From contig CACXCV010000142.1 in the NCBI GenBank assembly GCA_902766215.1, positions 1 to 5,251 of the forward strand: a stretch of 5,251 bases of DNA, written 5' to 3'. Both the position numbers and the translations under genes were made by a program. This document shows, in pieces, positions 1 through 5,251 of this stretch (position 1 is the stretch's first letter; every line of letters begins with the position of its first letter). Source of the DNA: Oscillospiraceae bacterium (GTDB taxonomy: Bacteria; Bacillota; Clostridia; Oscillospirales; Oscillospiraceae). Under the pieces are notes generated by a model. It searched no databases and was not told the origin of the DNA. It saw only the letters and a list, made by a program, of their open reading frames with translations.

Positions 1-2
1 AT

Positions 3-344
3 GTCAGCGAAGTGATGAACATCATCGGCAATGTGGAGGGCAAGACCTGCATCCTGCTGGACGACTTGATTGACACCGCCGGCTCGCTGTGCAACGCGGC
101 CAAGGCGCTGAAGGAGATCGGCAAGGCCAAGGAAATCTACGCCTGCGCGACCCATGGCGTGCTCTCCGGCCCGGCTATCCCCCGCATTGAGGAAAGCCCG
201 ATCAACGAGCTGGTGCTGCTCAACACCATTCCGGCCCCGGCGGATTATACCGGCAGCCGCATCAAATGGCTGGATGTGTCGCACATGTTTGCCGAGGCCA
301 TCGAGTTCATCTACGAAGAGGTCTCGATTTCCAGCCTGTTCTGA
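3..344 (+). CDS. prs: Ribose-phosphate pyrophosphokinase (PRPP synthetase), C-terminal part, 5' end outside window
   Basis: Prs transfers pyrophosphate from ATP to ribose-5-phosphate to make PRPP for purine, pyrimidine, NAD, histidine and tryptophan synthesis in the cytoplasm. The window holds the last 113 codons; the reading frame is open to the left edge, so the first ATG/GTG codons seen (nt 12 and 15) are internal. The key evidence is the PRPP-binding loop LLDDLIDTAGS (about nt 54-86), the diagnostic phosphoribosyltransferase motif of this family. It is followed by the typical C-terminal half: ACATHGVLSGPA, a NTIP segment, a DVSHMFAEAI helix and the family-like tail ending SISSLF. No frameshift or missing motif residue is visible in the part present. 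The TGA stop overlaps the ATG of pth, which suggests the two are cotranscribed. Family assignment is secure; catalytic competence of the whole protein cannot be judged from the fragment. Confidence 0.95.
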   Translation, partial: VSEVMNIIGNVEGKTCILLDDLIDTAGSLCNAAKALKEIGKAKEIYACATHGVLSGPAIPRIEESPINELVLLNTIPAPADYTGSRIKWLDVSHMFAEAIEFIYEEVSISSLF

Positions 345-937
345 TGCTGTTTCGCAGGGCAAAGAACGTGGATTGGATTATTGCAGGGCTGGGAAACCCG
401 GGCGACCGCTACGCTATGACGCGGCACAACGTGGGCTTTCGCGTGACTGAGCGGCTGGAGGACAGGCTGGGCATGCGGTGCAGCCGCGCCCGGTTTCATG
501 CCATGGTCGGCCAGGGAAGCCACGCCGGCCAGCAGATTTTGCTGATGCGCCCGCAGACGTTTATGAATCTTTCGGGCGAGGCAGTGGCTGAGGCGGCGCA
601 GTTTTACAAGGTGCCGCCCGAGCGGTGCCTGATCATCTTTGACGATATCTCCCTGCCGCCGGGGCGGCTGCGTATCCGGCGCGACGGCTCGGCCGGCGGG
701 CACAATGGGATCAAGTCGATCATTGCCCAACTGGGGAGTCAGGCCTTTCCGCGGGTGAAGGTCGGCGTGGGCGACAAGCCACACCCGGACTATGACCTGG
801 CGGAGTGGGTGCTGTCCACCTTTTCCGCCCAGGAGCAGAAGCTGCTGGAGTCGGCGCTGGACCACGCGGCCGAGGCGGCGCTGGAGATTGTGGCGCACGG
901 TGTGGAGCAGGCGGCCAACGAATACAACGGAAAATAA
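344..937 (+). CDS. pth: Peptidyl-tRNA hydrolase (bacterial Pth family)
   Basis: Pth cleaves the ester bond of peptidyl-tRNAs released from stalled ribosomes and recycles tRNA; it is a cytoplasmic monomer in this family. The 197-residue product is close to the usual 185-200. The expected active-site set is present: N18 in IIAGLGNPG, H28 in TRHNVGF, M74-N75 in RPQTFMNLSG, D100 in FDDISLPPG, and H120-N121 in GSAGGHNGIKS. I chose ATG 344, which overlaps the prs stop as TGATG; it adds a short basic stretch (MLFRRAKNVD) before the conserved core. A GTG at 368 is an alternative start: it has AGGG seven to ten bases upstream and would give a 189-residue protein beginning directly before WIIAGLGNPG. 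The open frame extends upstream to 266 inside prs, but that part is not Pth-like. Translational coupling to prs is likely but inferred. Confidence 0.96.
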   Translation: MLFRRAKNVDWIIAGLGNPGDRYAMTRHNVGFRVTERLEDRLGMRCSRARFHAMVGQGSHAGQQILLMRPQTFMNLSGEAVAEAAQFYKVPPERCLIIFDDISLPPGRLRIRRDGSAGGHNGIKSIIAQLGSQAFPRVKVGVGDKPHPDYDLAEWVLSTFSAQEQKLLESALDHAAEAALEIVAHGVEQAANEYNGK

Positions 938-955
938 CTGCATATCCGGCCGAAA

Positions 956-980
956 GGGGTGGTGACTTGGTCATCACCCC
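956..980 (+). other. Strong hairpin in the pth-mfd spacer
   Basis: GGGGTGGTGA (956-965) and TCATCACCCC (971-980) form ten pairs, nine Watson-Crick and one G-U, around the five-base loop CTTGG. No T-run follows (next bases are CATTGACGG), so it does not look like an intrinsic terminator. It sits 18 nt after the pth stop and 57 nt before mfd, where it could protect or process the mRNA 3' of pth or modulate read-through into mfd. The structure is seen directly; the role is inference. Confidence 0.6.
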
Positions 981-982
981 CA

Positions 983-1011
983 TTGACGGCTGGAACAGGA
1001 ATTCAGAAATT
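983..1011 (+). promoter_or_regulatory. Weak candidate promoter upstream of mfd
   Basis: TTGACG (983-988) matches five of six bases of the sigma-A -35 consensus. At 17 bp spacing the -10 position reads GAAATT (1006-1011), only three of six matches, with no TGn extension. This is weak; mfd may simply be read through from prs-pth. It is listed because the -35 match lies just after the hairpin, in a spacer long enough to hold a promoter. Confidence 0.2.
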
Positions 1012-1026
1012 TCGGAAATGAGCAAC

Positions 1027-1032
1027 AGGAGG
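1027..1032 (+). promoter_or_regulatory. Ribosome binding site of mfd
   Basis: AGGAGG lies five bases before ATG 1038, a near-ideal Shine-Dalgarno match. It fixes the mfd start, because no other in-frame start codon nearby has such a site, and the protein from this ATG begins with a normal Mfd N-terminus. Confidence 0.9.
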
Positions 1033-1037
1033 CGGGC

Positions 1038-4000
1038 ATGGAGTTTTTACTTGCGGCGCTGCGGGCGATGCCGGAATACGAGGCGCTCCGCACGGCGGTA
1101 AACGAGGGGCAGACTACCTGCGCCTCGGGGCTGGCGCAGGTTCACCGGGCGCACTTTCTTGCCGCGCTGCACCGGGACACCGGGCGGCCGGTGGTGGCGG
1201 TGTGCGCCGACGAACAGGCGGCGCAGCGCATGGCTGAGGATCTGGCCGCGCTTTTGGGCCAGCCGGTGCCGGTGCTGCCCAACCGAGAGCTGACGCTGCT
1301 GGACCTCGACTCGGCTTCGCACGGGTGGGAGCAGCAGCGCCTGACACTGCTGTGGCGCCTGATGCGCGGCGAACTGCCGGCGCTTGCGGCACCGGTGGAG
1401 GCACTGGCGCTGCGCACCATCCCCAAGGCGACGCTGGCGGCGGCGGTGATTTCTCTGCGGGCGGGCGGCAGCTATAACCTGGACGATCTGGCCGCGCGGC
1501 TGATTGCGGCGGGCTATCGCCGCAGCGATATGGTTGAGGGTGCGGGGCAGTTTGCCCTGCGCGGCGGCATTTTGGACATCTATTCTCCCGGGGCGGCGCA
1601 GCCGGTGCGCGCCGAGTTCTTCGGCGACGAGCTGGACGCCATGGGGAGCTTTGACCCGTCCAGCCAGCGCCGGACGGAAAACCTGGAGGAGGCCTATGTT
1701 CTCCCGGTGGCCGAGGTGCTGCCGCAACTGCACCCGGGCGGCATCGAAGGGCTGAGTGCCGACTTTACCGCCCTGGCCAACCGGATGCGCCGCCGGAAAA
1801 ACCCGCACCTGGAGCTGCTGGCCACCATGCAGAAGGACCTGCAGCGGATGCAGGAGGGGCTGCCCTTTGCGGCGGCGGACCGCTATCTGCGCCTGATCTA
1901 TCCCGGTGCGGGCTGCGCGGCGGAATATATCCCGGCCGAAGCGCTGGTGGCCCTCTGCGACCACGGGGCGGTGGCCCGGCAGCTGGCTGCGGCGGAGGAG
2001 CAGCGCGGCCTGGAACTGGACGGCCTGCTGCAATCGGGCATGCTGGCCGGTGAACTGGCGGATTTTTCGGCAGATTGGGACGAGCTTTGCGGAAACATTC
2101 AGGGTCATCCCTGCGTCTATTTAAATAGTTACCTCTCCGCCAAGTTTCCGCAGGCGCTGCCGCCGCAGCAGCTGCTGAGCGTTACGGCGCGGCAGCTGCC
2201 GTCCTACAGCGGCTCGCTGGACACGGCGGCCGAGGATCTGAACCACTATCAGAGCGCCGACTATCGCGCAGTGGTGCTGGTGGGCAGCCGCAAGCGGGCC
2301 GAGCTGATGCAGCTGATGCTGGGCGAGCACGGCGTGGGGGCGATGCTGTCGTTCCCCGAGGGGCAGCTGCCCAACCCGGGGCAGACCTTTTTGTGCGCCG
2401 GAACACTCTCGGGCGGCATGGAGTATCCCACGCTGAAGCTGGCGGTGCTGACCGAGGGGCAGATTGCCCCGCAGAAGGAGGCCAAAAAGCGCCGCCGCGA
2501 GAAAACGCCGGCCACCAACCGGCAGAAGCTCTCGTCCTTTACCGACCTGACTCCCGGCGACCTGGTGGTGCACGACTACCACGGCATCGGCCGCTATGTG
2601 GGCATGGAGCAGGTGAAGGTTGACGGCGTGACCAAGGACTATGTCAAGCTGGCCTATGCCGGCAGCGATGTACTCTATGTCCCGGCCACACAGCTGGATC
2701 TCATCTCCAAATATATCGGCGGCGGCGAGGACACGCCGGTCAAGGTGAACAAGCTGGGCGGCGACGCCTGGCAGAAGACCAAGGCGCGGGCCAAGGCTGC
2801 GGCTAAGGATATGGCGGCAGGGCTGGTTCGGCTCTATGCCGAGCGGCGGCGCCGTCCGGGGTATGCCTTTGCCCCCGACAGCCCGTGGCAGCAGGAATTT
2901 GAACAGAGCTTTCCCTATGCCGAGACGGACGACCAGCTGCGCTGCATTGATGAGATCAAGCACGATATGGAGAGCACCACGCCCATGGACCGGCTGCTGT
3001 GCGGCGATGTGGGCTTCGGCAAGACGGAGGTGGCCCTCCGTGCGGCGATGAAGGCGGTGCTCGACGGCAAGCAGGTGGCCGTTCTGGTGCCCACTACCGT
3101 GCTGGCCCAGCAGCACTATGCCACGGCCCGCAGCCGGTTTTCCGGCTTTCCGGTCAATGTGGAGATGCTCTCGCGCTTTCGCAGCGCCGCCGAGCAGAAG
3201 CGCACGCTGGCGGCGCTGGAGGCCGGCAGCGTGGACGTGGTAATCGGCACGCACAAGCTGCTGGGGAAGAACGTCCGCTTCAAAGACCTGGGCCTGCTGA
3301 TTGTGGACGAGGAGCAGCGCTTCGGCGTCAGCCACAAGGAGCGGCTGAAGGAGCTGTCCGCCGGCGTGGATGTGCTGACGCTCTCGGCTACGCCCATCCC
3401 CCGCACACTGAACATGGCCCTGTCAGGCATCCGCGACATGTCCACCATCGAAACGCCGCCCGGCGACCGCTATCCGGTGCAGACCTTTGTGCTGGAGCAC
3501 GATGACGGGCTGATTCTCGAGGCGGTGCGGCGCGAGCTGCTGCGCGGCGGGCAGGTGTACTACCTGCACAACCGGGTGGAGAGCATTGACCAGTGCGCGG
3601 CCCGGCTGCGCCGCCGCCTGTCCGAAACCGGCACCGAGGCCACGGTGGCCGTGGCGCACGGCAAGATGAGTGAGGAAATGCTTTCAGACGCGATGCAGCG
3701 CATGGCCGACGGTGAGGTGCAGGTGCTGGTCTGCACCACCCTGATTGAGACGGGCATCGACATCCCCAATGTCAACACCCTGATCATTGAGGACGCCGAC
3801 AAGCTGGGCCTGGCGCAGCTGCACCAGATCCGCGGCCGCGTGGGCCGCTCATCCCGCCACGCCTATGCCTATCTGACCTTCCGCCGGGGCAAGGTGCTCA
3901 GCGAAGTGGCGGACAAGCGCCTGAGCGCGGTGCGCGAATTTGCCGAGTTTGGCTCCGGCTTTAAGATTGCCATGCGCGACCTGGAAATCCGCGGCGCGGG

Positions 4001-4580
4001 CAACCTGCTGGGTGCTGAGCAATCGGGACACATGCTCAGCGTGGGCTATGACATGTACCTCAAGCTGCTGGAAGAGGCGGTGCTGGAGGAACGGGGTGAG
4101 CCGGAGGCGGTGCGCCGCGAGTGTACCGCCGACCTGACCATTCAGGCCAACATTCCGCAGGATTATGTCGGCAGCGGCGAACAGCGCATGGATCTCTACC
4201 GCCGGATGGCGGCGGTGCGCAGCCGCGAGGACGCCGACGACCTGCTCGATGAAATTGTCGACCGCTTTGGCGACCCGCCAAAGAGCGTGATGAACCTGAT
4301 TGACGTGGCGCTGCTGCGCGCCGCCGCCGCCGCAGTGGGCGTCCGCGAGATTACCCAGAGGGAGGGGCGCGTCAGCTTTGCACTGTACGAGCTGCCGCTG
4401 CCAGCCATCGGGGCAATCTGCGCCGAGCCGGCTTTCCGCGGGCGGGTGTTCTTCTCGGCCGGGCAGGAGCCGCTGCTGACGCTGCGCCTGCAGAAAAACG
4501 AGGACCCGCTGCGCGCCACGCGCGAATTCATCACGCGCTTTGGCGACTGTGTCCGCGAGGCGCAGCAGGCGCAATCGTAA
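1038..4580 (+). CDS. mfd: Transcription-repair coupling factor Mfd
   Basis: Mfd binds RNA polymerase stalled at a DNA lesion, pushes it off with its ATP-driven DNA translocase and recruits UvrA to start nucleotide excision repair. The 1180 residues match the family size (about 1150-1180). Domains in order: a UvrB-like N-terminal module, with GYRRSDMVEGAGQFALRG and ILDIYSPG around residues 159-183; a basic linker (KKRRR, about 480-490); the RNA polymerase interaction domain from about 501, with PGDLVVHDYHGIGRYVGMEQ and later LYVPATQLDLISKYIG; then the superfamily 2 translocase. Visible motifs there are Walker A GDVGFGKT (656-663), DEEQ (757-760), SATPIPRTLN (from 783), and motif VI QIRGRVGRSSR (around 930-940). 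The RecG/Mfd-type TRG segment has RGAGNLLGAEQSGHM from 985, and the C-terminal D7-like domain contains QRMDLYRRM and DEIVDRFGDPP. As is usual for Mfd, the N-terminal module shows no proper Walker A. No frameshift or lost motif is seen. Confidence 0.98.
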   Translation: MEFLLAALRAMPEYEALRTAVNEGQTTCASGLAQVHRAHFLAALHRDTGRPVVAVCADEQAAQRMAEDLAALLGQPVPVLPNRELTLLDLDSASHGWEQQRLTLLWRLMRGELPALAAPVEALALRTIPKATLAAAVISLRAGGSYNLDDLAARLIAAGYRRSDMVEGAGQFALRGGILDIYSPGAAQPVRAEFFGDELDAMGSFDPSSQRRTENLEEAYVLPVAEVLPQLHPGGIEGLSADFTALANRMRRRKNPHLELLATMQKDLQRMQEGLPFAAADRYLRLIYPGAGCAAEYIPAEALVALCDHGAVARQLAAAEEQRGLELDGLLQSGMLAGELADFSADWDELCGNIQGHPCVYLNSYLSAKFPQALPPQQLLSVTARQLPSYSGSLDTAAEDLNHYQSADYRAVVLVGSRKRAELMQLMLGEHGVGAMLSFPEGQLPNPGQTFLCAGTLSGGMEYPTLKLAVLTEGQIAPQKEAKKRRREKTPATNRQKLSSFTDLTPGDLVVHDYHGIGRYVGMEQVKVDGVTKDYVKLAYAGSDVLYVPATQLDLISKYIGGGEDTPVKVNKLGGDAWQKTKARAKAAAKDMAAGLVRLYAERRRRPGYAFAPDSPWQQEFEQSFPYAETDDQLRCIDEIKHDMESTTPMDRLLCGDVGFGKTEVALRAAMKAVLDGKQVAVLVPTTVLAQQHYATARSRFSGFPVNVEMLSRFRSAAEQKRTLAALEAGSVDVVIGTHKLLGKNVRFKDLGLLIVDEEQRFGVSHKERLKELSAGVDVLTLSATPIPRTLNMALSGIRDMSTIETPPGDRYPVQTFVLEHDDGLILEAVRRELLRGGQVYYLHNRVESIDQCAARLRRRLSETGTEATVAVAHGKMSEEMLSDAMQRMADGEVQVLVCTTLIETGIDIPNVNTLIIEDADKLGLAQLHQIRGRVGRSSRHAYAYLTFRRGKVLSEVADKRLSAVREFAEFGSGFKIAMRDLEIRGAGNLLGAEQSGHMLSVGYDMYLKLLEEAVLEERGEPEAVRRECTADLTIQANIPQDYVGSGEQRMDLYRRMAAVRSREDADDLLDEIVDRFGDPPKSVMNLIDVALLRAAAAAVGVREITQREGRVSFALYELPLPAIGAICAEPAFRGRVFFSAGQEPLLTLRLQKNEDPLRATREFITRFGDCVREAQQAQS

Positions 4581-4617
4581 ACAATTTGGAAAACTGGCAG
4601 ATGCGGATTGCTTTTTT
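4571..4617 (+). terminator. Possible weak intrinsic terminator overlapping the mfd stop
   Basis: GCAATC (4571-4576, in the last mfd codons) is the exact reverse complement of GATTGC (4606-4611), which runs directly into six Ts (4612-4617). The stem is only six pairs with three G-C, and the 29-base loop is large, though an internal mini-stem around CAATTTGG/AAAACTG (4582-4596) could shorten it. The stem-then-T-run geometry is right but stability is low. The T-run also lies at the -35/spacer of the next promoter. Confidence 0.3.
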
Positions 4618-4636
4618 CGACAGATCCCATTATAAT
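4608..4636 (+). promoter_or_regulatory. Sigma-A type promoter for the wall-protein gene
   Basis: A perfect TATAAT (4631-4636) stands 17 bp downstream of TTGCTT (4608-4613), which keeps the important TTG. The spacer is AT-rich in a very GC-rich neighbourhood. Transcription would start near 4642-4645 and give a leader of about 70 nt before the expected start codon at 4713. This suggests the last gene is transcribed independently of mfd. Confidence 0.7.
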
Positions 4637-4639
4637 ACA

Positions 4640-4692
4640 CCCTGCGGCGAACGCCGCCCAAATCCCATTTGATTTGTTGCGCCGCAGGGCGC
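4640..4692 (+). promoter_or_regulatory. Leader RNA element with mutually exclusive hairpins
   Basis: CCCTGCGGCG (4640-4649) and CGCCGCAGGG (4680-4689) are a perfect ten-base inverted repeat enclosing 30 bases. Inside lies a small stem, CAAAT (4659-4663) with ATTTG (4667-4671), loop CCC. Two local alternatives compete with the long stem: GCGGC (4644-4648) with GCCGC (4653-4657), loop GAAC; and GCGCC (4679-4683) with GGCGC (4688-4692), loop GCAG. The transcript probably starts at about 4642-4645, so the long stem (eight pairs from 4642, fewer if the start is later) would sit at the very 5' end. No T-run follows, so it is not a terminator. Role unknown: mRNA stabilisation or control of access to the downstream ribosome binding site are both possible. 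I recognise no known riboswitch class. Confidence 0.5.
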
Positions 4693-4701
4693 AGGAAAGG
4701 C

Positions 4702-4708
4702 GGGGGAG
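4702..4708 (+). promoter_or_regulatory. Ribosome binding site of the wall-protein gene
   Basis: GGGGGAG, with GGAG at 4705-4708, lies four bases before the ATA at 4713. It is the only good Shine-Dalgarno match in the leader, and it is what points to codon 4713 as the start even though that codon is not ATG. The neighbouring GGCGG (4699-4703) could pair with CCGCC (4654-4658) in the leader, a possible way of masking the site. Confidence 0.55.
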
Positions 4709-4712
4709 TACC

Positions 4713-5251
4713 ATAAAAACCACAACCAAGAGAGCCGGCCATTCCGCCGGCGCTTATGAACGCGCTTCGTCGGCATCGTCGGTGCCGTGCCGGAGCACGC
4801 CAAGAAGAAAAAAGAAAAAATCGCCGGTGGCGCCCATTGTGCTCATCTGTGTGCTGGCGCTGGTTATCGCCGTGGGCGCCGGGTACATCATGCACATGAA
4901 GAGCCTGGCCGACACGGACACCATTTTTCCCAATGTGAGCGTGGCGGGCGTCGACGTGGGCGGCATGACCCGCGAGGAAGCCGCCCAGGCCATTCACGCG
5001 GCGGTGGACAACGAGCTGGAAAGCAGCACGCTGCTGGTTAAGCTGCCCGACCGCACGCTGGAGCTGACGCCCGAGCTGACCCGCGCGAGCATTGACGTGG
5101 ACGCGGTGGTTGACCTGGCCTGGAACTATGGCCGCGAGGGCGGCTTCTGGCAGGTGGCCAAGGCCTATCAGAAGGCCAAGGACGGCTCGTATGCCATTGA
5201 CATCAACGATGCGGTGCAGCTGGACACCACGGCCATCCGTCAGCTGATCGA
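4713..5251 (+). CDS. Membrane-anchored VanW / PG_binding_4-type cell-wall protein, N-terminal part, 3' end outside window
   Basis: The 179 codons present encode a basic, Ser/Ala/Thr-rich cytoplasmic start, an RRKKKK cluster (about residues 31-36), one hydrophobic segment (PIVLICVLALVIAVGAGYI, about 41-59) and then an outside domain. That domain opens with DTIFPNVSVAGVDVGGMTREEA (about 67-88), the hallmark opening of PG_binding_4 domains found ahead of VanW or L,D-transpeptidase (YkuD) domains in Firmicutes. It continues with an AWNYGREGGFW segment and an IDINDAVQLDTTAIRQLI strand-helix region, also typical. The expected role is binding or modifying peptidoglycan at the outer membrane face; which catalytic or VanW domain follows lies off the window. 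The start is uncertain. The ribosome binding site points to ATA 4713; TTG 4674/4677 lie in the leader hairpin without such a site, and GTG 4782 also lacks one. The frame is open back to the mfd stop. Frame choice from the transmembrane segment onward is secure. Confidence 0.75.
   Translation, partial: MKTTTKRAGHSAGAYERASSASSVPCRSTPRRKKKKSPVAPIVLICVLALVIAVGAGYIMHMKSLADTDTIFPNVSVAGVDVGGMTREEAAQAIHAAVDNELESSTLLVKLPDRTLELTPELTRASIDVDAVVDLAWNYGREGGFWQVAKAYQKAKDGSYAIDINDAVQLDTTAIRQLI

Noticed and set aside
311..943. A 210-codon minus-strand open frame opposite pth
   Set aside because: It is fully antisense to pth, which has all its active-site motifs, and its translation has no recognisable domain.
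967..1101. Possible small peptide starting at TTG 967 after an AAAGGGGTG ribosome-binding-like stretch, running into mfd in another frame
   Set aside because: The purine stretch is an arm of the 956-980 hairpin, the start is TTG, and the second half is the out-of-frame shadow of mfd, very rich in Arg. There is no independent support, although a coupling leader peptide cannot be fully excluded.
4629..4634. TATAAT on the minus strand (ATTATA on +), suggesting a divergent promoter
   Set aside because: It results from the partly symmetric TTATAAT sequence. The matching -35 position on the minus strand is GC-rich and unlike the consensus, and mfd lies in the way.
4624..4669. Direct repeat ATCCCATT at 4624-4631 and 4662-4669, flanking the -10 box and leader
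   Set aside because: Eight bases repeated once within about 100 bases is not rare, and the 38-bp spacing is not close to a whole number of helical turns, so an operator pair is not supported.
1047..4997. Long open frames on the minus strand (353, 404 and 382 codons) opposite mfd and the wall-protein gene
   Set aside because: They lie opposite a secure mfd, resemble no family, and are rich in Arg, His, Gln, Ala and Leu as expected from reading GC-rich codons backwards. The last one also runs through the promoter and leader of the next gene.
4578..5251. mfd and the wall-protein gene are in the same frame with no stop between them after the mfd TAA, so read-through would make a fusion
   Set aside because: Mfd ends at a normal family length with a complete C-terminal domain, and a promoter and ribosome binding site lie in between. 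The shared frame is a one-in-three coincidence plus GC-rich openness.

Overview
The window is a GC-rich (roughly two-thirds G+C by eye) housekeeping segment with all genes on the + strand. It carries the 3' end of prs (ribose-phosphate pyrophosphokinase), then complete pth (peptidyl-tRNA hydrolase), complete mfd (transcription-repair coupling factor) and the 5' part of a gene for a membrane-anchored, cell-wall-associated protein of the VanW / PG_binding_4 type. The order prs-pth-mfd is a well-known Firmicutes arrangement. GC-rich coding sequence, the VanW/PG_binding_4 type of protein and strong purine-rich ribosome binding sites together suggest a GC-rich member of the Clostridia, for example the Oscillospiraceae/Ruminococcaceae group. 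That placement is inference from gene order and composition, not from a search.

Layout: nt 3-344 is the C-terminal part of Prs with its PRPP-binding loop. Its stop overlaps the pth start by one base (TGATG), so the two are probably translationally coupled. pth ends at 937. A 100-nt spacer (938-1037) holds a strong hairpin (956-980), a weak promoter-like pair and a good AGGAGG ribosome binding site for mfd (1038-4580). A 132-nt spacer (4581-4712) then holds a possible weak terminator, a convincing sigma-A type promoter (TTGCTT, 17 bp, TATAAT) and a leader that can fold in two mutually exclusive ways. The last gene opens after a GGGGGAG ribosome binding site. At the position where ATG is expected the sequence reads ATA, so its start is uncertain. 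It runs off the right edge.

How the genes relate: Prs makes PRPP for nucleotide synthesis, Pth recycles peptidyl-tRNA and Mfd removes RNA polymerase stalled at DNA lesions and recruits UvrA. These are core information-processing functions that plausibly share a transcript. The wall-protein gene has its own promoter and looks like a separate unit. No mobile element, CRISPR array, tRNA or rRNA is visible, and I see no evidence of a new multi-gene system. The most interesting part is the short mfd to wall-protein spacer: its leader RNA and the ATA start.
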